Part shown: piece after piece, positions 52,401-64,000 of the stretch | How the letters are laid out: each line of letters opens with the position of its first letter | Position numbering within the stretch: the first letter of the stretch is position 1 | Source: Paramecium tetraurelia | Taxonomy: Eukaryota; Ciliophora; Oligohymenophorea; Peniculida; Parameciidae | Reading direction: 5' to 3' | Length of the DNA: 64,000 bases | Assembly (NCBI RefSeq): GCF_000165425.1 | Contig: NW_001799016.1 | Location: 124,001 to 188,000 of the forward strand | Made by a program: the position numbers and the translations under genes | The notes under the pieces: generated by a model | What the model was told of the DNA's origin: nothing | Databases searched by the model: none | The model's input: the letters and a program-made list of their open reading frames with translations, nothing else

Positions 52401-55400
52401 ACATTATGTCTCTTGATAGTTGACTGTGCAAGTGGTTAACCATTATGAGCAACTCGTGTGATTAAAAACATTAAAAGGATAATTAGAACAAGTCTTACTT
52501 ACACAAGCATTACTGATCCAAGCACAATTGTTTAGGGATAAATCTGTTGTTGCATTACACAAAGTTTCACTTAAATAAGAATTGCAAGTTGCTAATTTAC
52601 TTTAACAAGTGCCTCCGATTAGATTGCATTTACTGAATTGCTCACATGATAATGGAGGTGACACTAATGAACTATATTAAGAGCATTAGGCATCTATACA
52701 AGAAGCTCCATTCCAGTGACAATAATTATTGGCTGTGATGAGTGCATAATCACATAATTATTAAGTCGTATAAAGATTACAAGTGGCTAATATAGTTCTA
52801 CAACCATTTAATGTTGTATTTAACACGCATAGCTTATTAAATTATTGGCAGATCTGATTGCTATAAACTCCATTTAAAGTTACATAAGTTGAACATTGAT
52901 TGTAAATACAAGTAGATGTACTCAAGTCCCAATAACACAAATTTCCATAAATATCTTTTGTACATTAATAAATCGATGTATATTAAGAACAACTCCCTTT
53001 TTTAGTTTGACAGTAACTATTTTTATCACTAAAGGTATATTTAATTACACATCCATTGTTTTAATTATTACAATCCTCAAATGTCAAAGGATTCTTAATT
53101 CCAGAACATTAGTACTGTTCGCTACAGACACTATCTGCCCATAAACACTTATTTCCACTCTTTAAAATAACTTATGAACATAGTAATTGTGTTGTTGCAG
53201 TACTACAGACATTTTATTTGCATAGGGTTGTGTCCCAATAACAATAAGTTAAACTTTAACAGCTTGTTAGATTTAGTTAGAATTTACATTCCGATTTATT
53301 TTGGCATACACTATTACTCCATGTACATTAGTTGAGTTTGTTACAATATTCCATTTGGGTATACTCATCACACGATTTGAATTCACATCCAACAGTGGTC
53401 TTGGATAATCTACATAAGTCATATTTTATGCATTGATATTCGTTGTATGTATTAGTGAAAGCATTAGTACAATCAAAATAGTCAACACAAGAGGAATTCA
53501 ACCATAAGCATTTAAGGTTGGAACTATTATAAGCTAATTGGCAATAAATCTCATTAGTAATCTGATTGCAATTAGTGATATCTACACAATTGGAGGTTCC
53601 TTCAATACATTTATTATTATACAGCAAACAGCTGTTGGCACCACTGATCTGCGAACATTAGATTGTTTAACAAGAAGTCCCATTCCATGAACAATATGAT
53701 CCACCTGATACTTTGCCTGATACGCATACTGTTGAACCAGATGATGTTAAATCATTGCAGTTCAATAGAGTTGCACATTTAGTTCCATTGTAATAGCAAA
53801 AACTTTAAAAAGATTAGCAATTTGCCATGTTGGCTGTACCAACAAAATCAGTACATAACTTTTCAACACATGTTCCTGCGGTCCCAATTTTACATTAAAC
53901 ATTTTAAACTGTAATGGCATTGCAGTTTATATGAGATCCGTTGCATTTATTTTGAGAATAACATTTACCATTATATGAAACACATTTATCACCTGTGGGC
54001 AATTTAACTGTACCATTAATAGATGCACAGAGAGTTTAATCCTTGATGAACTCACAATTATTAGAATTCATGCAACCTATACCTGTAACAATATTGAGAA
54101 TGCAATCAGGATTATGCTTTTGGCAATCGTAATTACTTGTAGCATCAGTAATCCATTCACATAGATTTGCTAATATTTGAGCACAACATCCATTACCATA
54201 ATAGCAGTACGTAGTTTAACATCTTGGAATGGTTTCATTACATACAATGGCATTTAAGATTGAATCACATTTTTATGGTCTGCTTATGCAACCTACATTG
54301 TCTAAATAGCATTGTTGATAATTAAGATAGTAAGTACATTCTCTTTCAGTGGTAGCAGTAGTATTATCTTCACAAACAACATCTTCGCATTTTTCATTAA
54401 CTGAGTTCCATTTACATGGTTAATCACTATTATTAATCTTACAGTCCAATTTATTTTTGTATGCTGAACAATAGGTCTTAAAAATACAAACTGCAATTAA
54501 ATTATTAAGTTGACAGGTTGAATCAACCGTCTAACACTCATTTATATCCACAGTCTCATTAGAATATCCATTGCATTTCTTAACACATTATATTCCATCC
54601 CAAAAACATAATTAATTATCAATACCTACCACACATTGATGTTAAAGGAAATAGCTTTCGCAATTAAGTCTGGGTTCACATCCATAAACCTTTTAAATTA
54701 CTGTGCATAAACCATTGAATCTATTGCATTTTTCATGTCCATCATATTGACTTGTATTGCTAGCAACATTGCATAAAGTATTGTTCTGCTGAGGTTAACA
54801 TAAAGAACCTGTCCATTCACAATAGACTCCTGATTATAATCCAATATAACATTATTATTCGCTTATTAGTTCTAAACAATTATTTGGCCAATCTTGACAA
54901 GAAGTTCCAAATTCATTTATTATGCAATCACTTTTCCAAACTTAGCAATCTTAATGAGTTGTAAAATTTCCCATTCCACAAGTTTTGTCTTGACACTTAT
55001 CATCTAAGAAAATACATTATATTCTATCTAATGTGCTTTTACATTAAGAAGCATTATTATAATCTGAACAATTTTAGTTCTTATAAACACAACCAGTTCC
55101 AGTATTCGAATCTTTCAATTCAACAGTACAATCAATATTCCATTGCTCACATTGAGTATGATTATTGTAATTTTTAGGAGCCTTTGAACAATATGCAATT
55201 GTACATGAATAAAATTGACATATATCACCAGATTTTTATTTATAACAATAAGTCATGTCTGTTACTGATTAACAATATTATGGCAAATCAATACAATATC
55301 CATTTAAATCACCAACACATGAAAGGTCATCTTTCCATAAAGCACAAGCAGTATATTATGGTGCAATTTGACAAGTCTTCAACACACATTAATTACTTGT

Positions 55401-56384
55401 CCACAAACATTATTATTATGCAGAATCAAGCTAACAAGAATCTTCAGTTTCGAATTAAATGCAATTTTAAGGTCTAGATTTACAATTCCCTGATTAAGTT
55501 GGCACACAATCCAATTCCTAAAAATAGCTATAACAATCATTTCCGATTGGAATTTATTAACAAACTTTTTTTATGCAAATTATTCCCGTCCAAAAACATT
55601 CATTACCATCAACATCTATTACGCAACCATTGATGTGTGTAATGTCTTGACACTATTGTCTCAGAACACAATTAAAACCATTTGTAGTGCAAGATGATAA
55701 AAATTATTTACATTATTTGTCTGTAGAAAATTATGCATTCAAACAGATTTTTTCCATACATTTACCTTTCATTTAGTTCCAAAAGCATTCCTTTCCATCA
55801 ATTGTATTGAAACATTGGAATATCTTATATTCAATACATTAAGAGGCTTTAGCTGTACAGAAACCTTTCTAATCTATTGTACATTAACTTATTGCATTTT
55901 CACATTAAATATGCGATTTCAATATTGGTAAATCAGAACATTCAAATATCTTAAAACAATTTGGAGTTTATTTTGTATTCCATTAGCAATATCCTTAATG
56001 TAAATCTTGATTTTTGCATGCTTCTTATGTTAAATAATTTTGGCATTCACTTTTTTATATACAAGTGCTCCCATCTGATATGCAATTTATTGATGACGCA
56101 CATTTATCAATTGCGAATATTTCACAGCCTTTGAAATCCATACATGAACCATCCTTAAATGCACAATCTTCCTATTAAACGCATTCTTCCGATAAAAACT
56201 AGTCACATTTGTTTTCAATTTTACTGATATAAGATGGATTGTTATCACACATTTTGTTTAACCATTGACATCTTTTAGAGATCTCACAAGTGAATTAATC
56301 AGGAATTTGAAAGCATTGACATTATTGAAGTTAGGTATTAATAGTTCTGAATAACAATAAATAAGGTAAGATGTATTATATCAT
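49485..56384 (-). CDS. Giant cysteine-rich surface protein with multi-pass membrane C-terminus
   Basis: 2,299 residues, intronless, one unbroken frame. The start MIQYILPYLLLFRTINTQ is a likely signal peptide. Residues 20 to about 1,590 are dozens of short Cys modules of about 45-55 residues with patterns such as C.W....C..., Y..C, and repeated KCLW/ECFW (C-L/F-W) cores that recall PSI-type modules. At about 1,590-1,740 come units of another type, CGDGIV...EQCDDGN...DGCYNC, known in ciliate and bacterial surface proteins. Residues about 1,740-1,900 are a Cys-poor beta-rich spacer. The end (about 1,905-2,299) holds roughly eight to ten hydrophobic segments (SILLYILLAIALISVL, MIFCTTFASFYASLLLI, FHIAIFTFILIFSVV). 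Likely a large receptor- or channel-like cell-surface protein; ligand unknown. Confidence 0.85.
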
Positions 56385-57061
56385 TTATTTTAATTATTCA
56401 AATCAGCCATGTTCAATTTATAATTAAATAATATTGGATAACATAATCAACAAGAAATTAATATATTAATAATTCTATATTATTATAAATTATAATACAT
56501 AATTGAAACACCCTAGTATTTTTAGAAAAATCCTAATCATCGAAATAATTTGGATTTGTAATTCAAGAATATAATTTATTTAATGTGAATTCAAAACATT
56601 ACTTACATAATATTAATTAATTAATTGGAAAAAATGGGTACGTTGCTCAAAAAAATGAATGAATTATTTGGGGATATAAAAGAATATAATAAATATGAAA
56701 CATAATATTGTACTTTTTACATATTTTTCCCTATTATGCAATCGTATCAAGTATTAAGAATTGAGTGAATATTGATAAATCTTCAATTAGTATTTATTAT
56801 AATAATTTACTTTTTATAGTTGTTTTTTATCTTATGCTAATCATTTTATGTGGTTTCTACTTTTTTGAGACTCAATTTATCAGTAGTTCGAGATATTTTA
56901 TATTGATATTTATCATTTGAATAAATAGGAAAATAAAATAATATAATATATCTTAAATTTTAAAATATTTAAATTCATTATAAAATAATCATGCAATCCA
57001 AATTAAAATCAACCAATTTTTATATCATACTTAATTTCAAAAAAATAATAGGTTTTTAGCA
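56385..57061. promoter_or_regulatory. Divergent intergenic region
   Basis: About 680 bp between the Cys-rich gene (minus) and the following plus-strand gene. Very AT-rich with short poly-A/T runs. It must hold both promoters; no motif, RNA gene or repeat recognised. Confidence 0.5.
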
Positions 57062-58084
57062 ATGAATAAATTAAAACAAGAATATTAAACTAAAGAAGAT
57101 TCCAAGAATAATAAGACAACTAATAATCAAATCAATCTAAGCGTTGAGAAATAACTATCCAAAATTTACAAATAAAAAGATAATTGCATGTTGTGTATTT
57201 CATGTTAATAAGATATTATGAGACAGAACATATACAATCATATATTTGAACCATTACATATACTCAAACTCTAAGAATACTTTATCTAACAAAGTAGTAA
57301 TGCTTAAAATAAAAGAGAAAAGATTTAGAAAAAAGTTGATCGTAAAACTCAGTCTTTTCAGACTTAATATATCAAAAACGAATAAATAGGGAAGGAAGAT
57401 AAAAAACACTAAACAATTGAGATTCCATAAATAGATCAAGAACTTAATTAGAATATTAATAGAAATCAGATTGAAAGGTTTGTAGAAATCTTATAATATG
57501 ATTTGAAATGTATTGGTAAAATATAATTATCACTTATTGTGTCAATATTGGTTAAAACTTATTGCACAATAAACGAAATAATAGAAATGAAGTTCTCCCA
57601 AATTTTAGATAAATGTACTTTTTATTATATCAATATTAATAATTCTTGGGAAAAGAGTTACTTAATTCTAAAATAGAGGTTTCCAGAGTATTTATAAGAC
57701 TTTATGAGTAGGAATTTAGGATCCAATAAACATTTAATTAAATTATTAGGATAAAATAAGAGATAGACTTTAAGTAAAGAATTATGGCTCAGCTGTAATA
57801 AAATATAGTCCCAAACTACTGATGCAGAATATATTAGTTTTTTGTAGGGTTTAACTTTAAAAAAACTGAAAAAGATTTCCCTTGAGAAGATGGCAAAAAA
57901 GAATAAGATTCAAGTTTAAGATGAATAGATTACAAAGGAGATAACCCAAAAGAATTAAGCTTAATCAAAAAATCAAGATTTTTAGAAGATAGAATAGATA
58001 AAAAACCCAGAAAAAAAGTAGGCAATAAAAATAATAATTAAATAAAGATCCATTGAAAATTAGAAATAAGAATTGGTAGATTGA
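57062..58084 (+). CDS. Lys/Gln-rich protein with a small Cys/His motif, function unknown
   Basis: Encodes 340 residues in one intronless frame from ATG 57062 to TGA 58082. Near residue 42 there is a compact Cys/His cluster, NCMLCISCQQDIMRQNIYNH then H five residues on, which could bind a metal. The middle part is structured (ERFVEILQYDLKCIGKIQLS, INNSWEKSYLILKQRFPEYL); the end is a Lys/Gln/Glu-rich coil (LEKMAKKNKIQVQDEQITKE). No signal peptide or membrane segment. I do not recognise the family. Its stop lies 77 bp from the stop of the convergent E1-like gene. Confidence 0.75.
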
Positions 58085-58161
58085 CATAATGATATATTTA
58101 TTTCTATTTCAGAAATATTAAATTAATGAGGTACATTATATTATATGAAATATCTCTAATA

Positions 58162-61100
58162 TCAAACTCTATAGTGATACTTTATTAGTGGAAAATCGAC
58201 ACTTACTTCCTATCCATTTATCATTTAATAGGAATCCAAAATTACATCAAAACTGATTTCATCTTCTGGCAACTTTTCTTTCGATACTTTTGCATATAAA
58301 TCAGCACAGTCTTTCGTTAGTCTACAAGAATTACAAATATCTATACAATTCTTAAGACGATTTTTTAAATTTTGAATATATCAAATGCTGATTGAATCCT
58401 ATAATTTACACATTTACATTATATTTCTGTTCAAAATATTCTATAAGTCCCCCTACAGTCATTTTCTTATTAATCCTGATTCTATCCCAGGATGTCCAAT
58501 CTAAGGATTAATTAAATAATACTTTTAGGGACTGCAATAGTTCGATCAAGAAATTATTAATTAAATTCTTGATCCACATTTTAATATGGAGGCTTTGGTT
58601 AAGCAAAAATAAAAGTGGGTATGGCAAGATTAATATATGTATTTCTAATATATTTAATATTCTTTTATAGAATATTTTTGAGTATTTCAATTCCCACTAT
58701 TCCAGTTATAGCGGATTTGGTTGTTATCAATTAAGGAATGATACATTCAACTCTTTCTCTCACTTATTATCTAGATGCTGGTGGAATATTATAATTGATT
58801 CCTCTTAGATTAGCAGCAGATGTTATAAATTCCAATTCTACACAGCTTAGTTTATCCTTTTAGTAAGAAAATGGTCTAATTTATTGCATATTTAATATAT
58901 TCTCTTAAACTAGCTTCTCTAATTTAATCATACGCATATCATTCTCTTATTTAATTTCATTTTCATTAAATTACAAATTTTCAAATAATTCCTTGTTCTT
59001 ATTTATATCAATCGAACCAACAAGAAACGATATCTATTCTGAATCAAACTGTAATTGTTATCCAAGTATTTTTATAACTATTTTTACCACACTATGAATA
59101 AATTAACAATGAAGTGGATCAGTTGAATTAAATTCTATTGACATAGGTAATCTTCTAGGGTTTGTCCAAAATAATAATCCATTTTATTATAAAAAATCAG
59201 CTGGATATCTACTTAACAGATACTTTATCTTAACATCGAATAAGGAAGAAAACAATTCTTTTGCATATCTAACTAGGTTTTCTAAAGTAGGATTAATAAC
59301 TAATAATACGTATTTTTCAATCAATTCAAGTTGATCTTTTAAATAATCAATATAACGTTAATTTTAATTATAAACAGTGTTAAGAAATGTCTATGGGTTT
59401 TGTGATAATTAATATAAATCCTTTGAAGCTTTTTCGAATAGATTGTTGAAATATTCCAAAGCCCATTCAATATTATGATCTTTTGTATATGGAAAATTCA
59501 TGAATGTACTTTTAGGACTACTCATTTCTGGGCGATCCTTAAATTCGCTGAATGATTCTGTTTAATATGGAAGAATAACTTGAGAATGGCATTAAGTACC
59601 TTCAGATCCGCTTTCAAAATTAGGCTTACTATAATAACAGCATTAAGAATCCATGTAATGTCTTGCCCTAATATTATCAACAGCATTAACTGTAAAATCT
59701 ACTTAATTCCAGAATGATTAATTAAAAATTTGTTCACTTTCTTTTGACATCGCATATGGATATGCTTTGCATTAAATTGATTGATTAATCTAATTAATCA
59801 CAGCACAAGCAACATTAGCCTTATTTGAACCAATATGATGTTTACTAAATAAAAATTGCCTATTCAGATTTGACACTTCTATTTAATCATTATCAACAGT
59901 AATCAATGATCCTTTTTGTCCACTTCCAATCCCCATTAAAGAAAATATCTTAAGATATTCATTTCCTAAACCTCCAATACCCATCAATAAAACATTTTAA
60001 TTTTATAGCTTTTCCATTGTTTCTTATCCAAATATGGCATAATAATCATCATATTAACAATTCTTTGACTTTTTATTTACTTCTATTTCAGGAAGCGCCT
60101 CATAAAATTCTAAATGAAGCCATTATTTGATGGGTGTAAATTTCCCTGTAAATTTAATTACTTCAAATGCAACAAGTCCACCCCAAAATGATGTTAAAGG
60201 TGCAATTTGAGCTTATAAATGCTATGCAATATTTCTGATTAATTGAATATCTAACTAATATTGCTCTTTTGTTATTTTTAAAGCTAACTTCAATACTAAA
60301 TCTGCATCATCATGATTCAATAGATTTGGGAGCCTTCCATTTTGATTCATAAAAGTTAAGATCGAATTATATGAAATTTATAATTGTAGTGACCTGTCTA
60401 AATTATTTTTATTTTCAAAAGATAACATATTTTTAAATGATTTATATGACGTATTTTGGGGGAACTTTATTTATATTGCTTTTCCATTTCTTTAATATGC
60501 TTAAAACTTGGTTGTATCACCAATACTAAATCTATTAGGAGATAATGTCTAGATTTGAATATCGATTAATTACAATAATCTTAAAGACTGAATCATTTAC
60601 TTCAGTCATCCCTAACACTTCTTTGAATTATACATAATCTCCATCTTAAAGACCTTATATTGTATCAATTGTATGAACTACTCCATTCTGATTTTTTGTT
60701 ATTTCTTCTATTAAGTATTCTTTACATGTCTATCCATTATTATTTTCAATTACAAAATTCTAATAATACTCTTAATTTATGCTTACATCTGAAAAATCTA
60801 CAAATATTGATCCAAACAACCCAGAAGAATGAGCTAATATAAATCCATTTCCCTTTTTCCTTGTAGCTTCATTAATTTCAGAAATTAATTCTTAATCCCA
60901 CATGTCTGTCATTACAACAACCGAAAACTCACTTAAGTTTTACCCATTTATAATTCCATCATAGAGATCGACAATCACATTATCATTTAAAGCTTTTAAA
61001 GATTAAATAACAGCCTTCTCTCTTGTAACTTTATCAACTTAATTAGCATTAGCATAAAAATTTGTGCCCAGATCGGAAATAGATAGAATTGTTTTATCAT

Positions 61101-61281
61101 AAATCACAATTCTTTTCAAACCCATCAATATTAAATTTTTAGCGATCTCTAATCCTAACTACCTTATACTAATTTTATACTCCTCTTAATCCATAAATAA
61201 AGCAATCTAATTATTCTAATTTATCTTATGTATCCCATCCCAAAGCAGCTGCTTATCGTGAATAATATATTTCTTTTTCAT
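58162..61281 (-). CDS. Ubiquitin-activating E1-like protein with Ser at the catalytic Cys position
   Basis: 1,015 residues (UBA1 about 1,058); introns at 60549-60573 (25 nt) and, near the 3' end, 22 and 25 nt. Order: inactive adenylation half (IRQLGLEIAKNLILMGLKR), FSIGDTTKFQAY segment, active adenylation half (LLMGIGGLGNEYLKIF, VSNLNRQFLFS, NKANVA, NAVDNIRARHYMD, FESGSEGT), catalytic Cys half-domain, second adenylation segment (ITSAANLRGINYNIPPA), and ubiquitin-fold domain (WTSWDRIRINKKMTVGG ... VDFPLIKYHYRV). The ATP-site Arg, Lys and Asp are present. At the active site the family reads P-E-K-S-I-P-I-C-T-L-x-N-F-P; here it is P-E-M-S-S-P-K-S-T-F-M-N-F-P, so residue 583 (AGT at 59508-59510) is Ser. 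It may adenylate but should not form a normal thioester. Divergent paralogue or dead enzyme; the frame is otherwise intact. Confidence 0.9.
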
Positions 61282-62202
61282 ATAAACTTTATTAGAACAT
61301 AAATATTATTTATATATATTATGTTATAATTTAATGATATTAATTATTAATTAAATTCCGTTATATGTTTATGATGATTCGAATATAAATCAATTAAATT
61401 TATATATTCACTCAACTTAGAAAACTTACATTATAAAATCAAAAAAAGTAAAATATAAGGCCTTTTAAGATTTTTAACATTGATTGCAAATTCTCAGCGA
61501 TACGTTAGGGTTCTCTATTATTTCTGTGAATTTAAACAATTATCACTGAAATTCATCAGTTTCAAGTAATTCAATAAAAAATCAAGGTTTAATAATATAA
61601 AATAATTATAAAGTTTTATTATTATTTATTATATATTATAACTAGAGAAAATAATTTCAGCATAGCCAATTTGTTAAAGCAAATTTTACTTGTTATTTAC
61701 TGAATCATAAAAATTTGTTTTAAAGTTGTATTTCTAAATGTTCACCATTAATGAGATTCTCTAGAGTCATTCCAAACAAGTTCGTTGTTTAAAATTAATA
61801 TTTTTAAATAAAATTAAAATTAACTCTTGAAATAGAAAAGATAAAAACTCTCAGCATCAATAAGGATAACCTATTCATAAATTGAAAACAAAGATATCAC
61901 CATTACACAGTTCTTTTTTCTTGAAATACATCCAAAAATATGAACAAACAATCCAAATTTCTAAAATTTTTGAAATATATATCATTTAAGGAGTTTTTAT
62001 ACTGATGAAAATCACATTATAATATAAAACACTATATAAAGTATCAAAAATTAACGCAGAGTCGATAATTATAAAAGAATAAGAAAAGCTGAATATCGAT
62101 TAGGGCAAATAAGAGGGTTGTATATGACAATTTTTTTAATTAAAACGAATTCAGGATTGCTAAATCTAAGTTTATGGAAGGAATTATTAATAATTATAAT
62201 AT
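61282..62202. promoter_or_regulatory. Divergent intergenic region
   Basis: About 920 bp between the E1-like gene (minus) and the H-lectin gene (plus). AT-rich, no long coding-like frame in the Gln-TAA/TAG code, no RNA gene or repeat recognised. Confidence 0.5.
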
Positions 62203-63500
62203 ATGATATATTTAACTTCTCTCTATCTTTTAAATTCAGTATTGGGACAACTAACTTATGATTCTGGATTATTTTCTGGATTTAGTTCATCTTGTGCTAA
62301 TGGACGAATAGAAACTAAGACTATTTCATTTCATGGAATATTTGATAATATTCCTTAAGTTATATTGGGGCTTGAACATCTTGATATGTATTTTGGAGCA
62401 GATTTTAGAATTCAGACTCAAAACATTAAAAAGAATAGTAAAAAATTTGATTTATTTTAGGTTTTGACTTGCAAATTGAATGTTTAACAAGTACTACCTT
62501 ATGGACAATAAAGTATTATTGGTATGCAATCGATGATAGCAGAATCTAAGTCATAAATAACTTTAATATGGTGAATGTAAATGATAAAACATTCGATCAC
62601 TTGAATCCAAATGCTAATTATGGGATATTGTCTTTCATCAGCATGGGAGTGACAGGGAACGTTGATTTTAAGTTGTCAGTAAAAATGATGTAATTATTTA
62701 GATAACTTCAATTACTCCATCTTAGGTTTCAGTGGGCATCACTAAAGTCGCTGGAAAATTTACAAACTTAAACCAAATTGGATATTAAATTATATTGGGG
62801 ATTCAAGAAGCATTCTATGACACAAAAATACTAAAACATACAAGTGATTATGATAGTGGAACTGTTACTTAGCAATAAGATAGATGGCTATTTTTGGCTT
62901 ATAATGGACTACAATTAAGTTCAAGTTTCAGACAAAAATCTATTCGTACATAAGTTTCCAAATCCTACACAGTTGAGACATGTATACATTTTCAAATATT
63001 TAGGGTACGGTACCTACGTTGTGAATTATCACTTGAGTAGTTGGGTAGCCTATCAATATACAACCGAATTTAAGGCCTTTTTGTGTTTCACTTTAAGAAT
63101 ATCTTAATCTCTTGACATGGAAGTATCCTAAAAACCTTCTATATTTGTTGAAATCAGTGAATTAAATTAATCATTCTAATCATCATCATACTTATTACTT
63201 GAGAAAACAGTAAGCCTTTTAAGTTTCAAAATATATATGAAATGCGTTAAAACAAAGACAATTGTTAGTCAATTTCTTAAATGTTAGAATTGCTCAACCA
63301 GTAACAAATTTTACTTATTCTCGCATTATTGCCATGGTTAAATTGATGCAGTTACATATTTTCCAAAATTTTAATTGATTGAGTCTTCATATAAAGAATT
63401 AAACATTAATTTTTTAGTTGACAGGCTAACAATTACTTAAACCTTATTTAATTAAATTCAATCTATAGAAACACTTGTGGAAATAAAATTTAAAGTTTGA
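62203..63500 (+). CDS. Secreted H-type-lectin-domain protein
   Basis: Encodes 409 residues with three introns (62491-62513, 62679-62701, 62982-63003; 23, 23 and 22 nt). Without splicing the frame changes three times; each intron repairs one change and the total is exact. The start MIYLTSLYLLNSVLG is a signal peptide. The H-type lectin region follows: ISFHGIFDNIPQVILGLEHL, WYAIDDSRIQVINNFNM, SFISMGVTGNVDFKLS, then VAGKFTNLNQIGYQIILG. A C-terminal part has paired cysteines (YMKCVKT..., KCQNCSTSNKF, YCHGQIDAVTYFP). H-lectins bind sugars such as N-acetylgalactosamine; here the protein is probably secreted or surface-bound. The first intron ends in AAG, the others in TAG. Confidence 0.8.
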
Positions 63501-63859
63501 TATATATTCGAAATATTAATTTAATCATTATTGCTTTTCTATTAAAATAATTATTGCTTATGAATAAAAATATTTAGTAATTAAATATATTTACAATAAT
63601 TATTAAATACAAGGGTTGTTATAAATTTCAAAAATAAAATATATTATAATTTATAAGTAATTTGAACTTTTTATATATCTTTAACCAAAGTATAATTTAT
63701 TGATCAGAATCCAATATTCTCATCAATTTTACAAAGTTATCATAGAATGTATTTAAACTATCAAGTTGAAATTGGATATTAATTAATTAAATTATACCTC
63801 CAATGATAAAATAAGAACAAACTTTTCTTAAACTCCTTAGTTTGTTATTGTTTTAAGAA
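63501..63859. other. Intergenic region
   Basis: 360 bp of AT-rich DNA between convergent genes. Some short coding-like pieces occur on the minus strand near 63750-63850 but no consistent frame could be built, so part may belong to the gene at the window edge. Confidence 0.4.
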
Positions 63860-64000
63860 TCATAAAATCAAACAAAGAATTTGATTTTATAATTATTCTA
63901 AATTTGTCATTAGATTCTTCCCTTTTGAATCATGCTTAATTCCTTTCTCTTCAATATCTTTTTGATTATCTAAGATTTGCTACTTATATTTATCAATCAA
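63860..64000 (-). CDS. C-terminal part of a minus-strand gene (partial)
   Basis: The frame is open from the window edge down to TGA (complement of 63860-63862) and gives a charged helical sequence: LIDKYKQQILDNQKDIEEKG, then NLMTNLEQLQNQILCLIL. It looks like the end of a coiled-coil protein. A coding-like stretch beyond the TGA (QQQTKEFKKSLFLFYHW) leaves open that the stop is inside an intron and the gene extends further. Family unknown. Confidence 0.45.

Noticed and set aside
55340-55400. Apparent frameshift in the Cys-rich gene
   Set aside because: Careful base-by-base reading gives one continuous frame from 56384 to 49485; the suspected shift was a misreading.
62480-63010. H-lectin gene as a pseudogene with three frame breaks
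   Set aside because: Three 22-23 nt introns at the right positions restore one exact frame and conserved motifs.
1-64000. tRNA, rRNA, CRISPR arrays and viral or transposon genes
   Set aside because: Looked for and not seen on either strand; CRISPR is not expected in a ciliate nucleus.

Overview
The window reads as macronuclear DNA of a ciliate, almost certainly a Paramecium. Long coding regions run straight through TAA and TAG, which fall where glutamine is expected, and every gene I could follow to its end stops at TGA. Introns are tiny (18-32 nt), AT-rich, and nearly all GTA...TAG. Genes are packed: many gaps are under 100 bp and the whole sequence is very AT-rich. Read with the standard code, the genes shatter into short false ORFs, so all coordinates here assume TAA/TAG = Gln.

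Layout. 1-1,859: the tail of an upstream gene, an LSM12-type RNA-binding protein, a small multi-pass membrane protein and a short secreted protein. 2,677-25,515: one giant secreted-protein gene of about 7,600 codons, built from 34 tandem LamG/ConA-like modules in an alternating A-B pattern; nine single-base frame changes lie inside it. 25,894-28,811: a possible DNA-binding protein with a poly-Gln tail and a Gln-rich EF-hand protein. 29,149-31,752 (minus): a RING-like + YTH + RS-rich protein that looks like an unusual link between m6A reading and 3'-end processing, then an unrecognised protein. 32,768-42,957: a full-length VPS13-family lipid-transfer protein with an internal PH-like domain. 43,004-46,480 (minus): a FUSED/STK36 kinase with helical repeats. 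46,573-47,352: a secreted beta/gamma-crystallin-like protein. About 47,950-49,330: a decayed WD40 gene. 49,485-56,384 (minus): a 2,299-residue cysteine-rich surface protein with a multi-pass membrane C-terminus. 57,062-58,084: an unrecognised Gln/Lys-rich protein. 58,162-61,281 (minus): a ubiquitin-E1-like protein whose catalytic cysteine position is serine. 62,203-63,500: a secreted H-type-lectin protein. From 63,860: the end of another minus-strand gene.

The genes do not form an operon-like pathway. Two loose themes appear: secreted or surface carbohydrate-type proteins (LamG array, Cys-rich receptor-like protein, H-lectin, crystallin-like protein), and basic cell machinery (LSM12, VPS13, STK36, E1, YTH protein). 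The items most worth a second look are the 34-module protein and its clustered frame changes, the RING-YTH-RS architecture, and the E1-like protein lacking its active-site cysteine. Domain names were assigned by reading the translation, with no database search.
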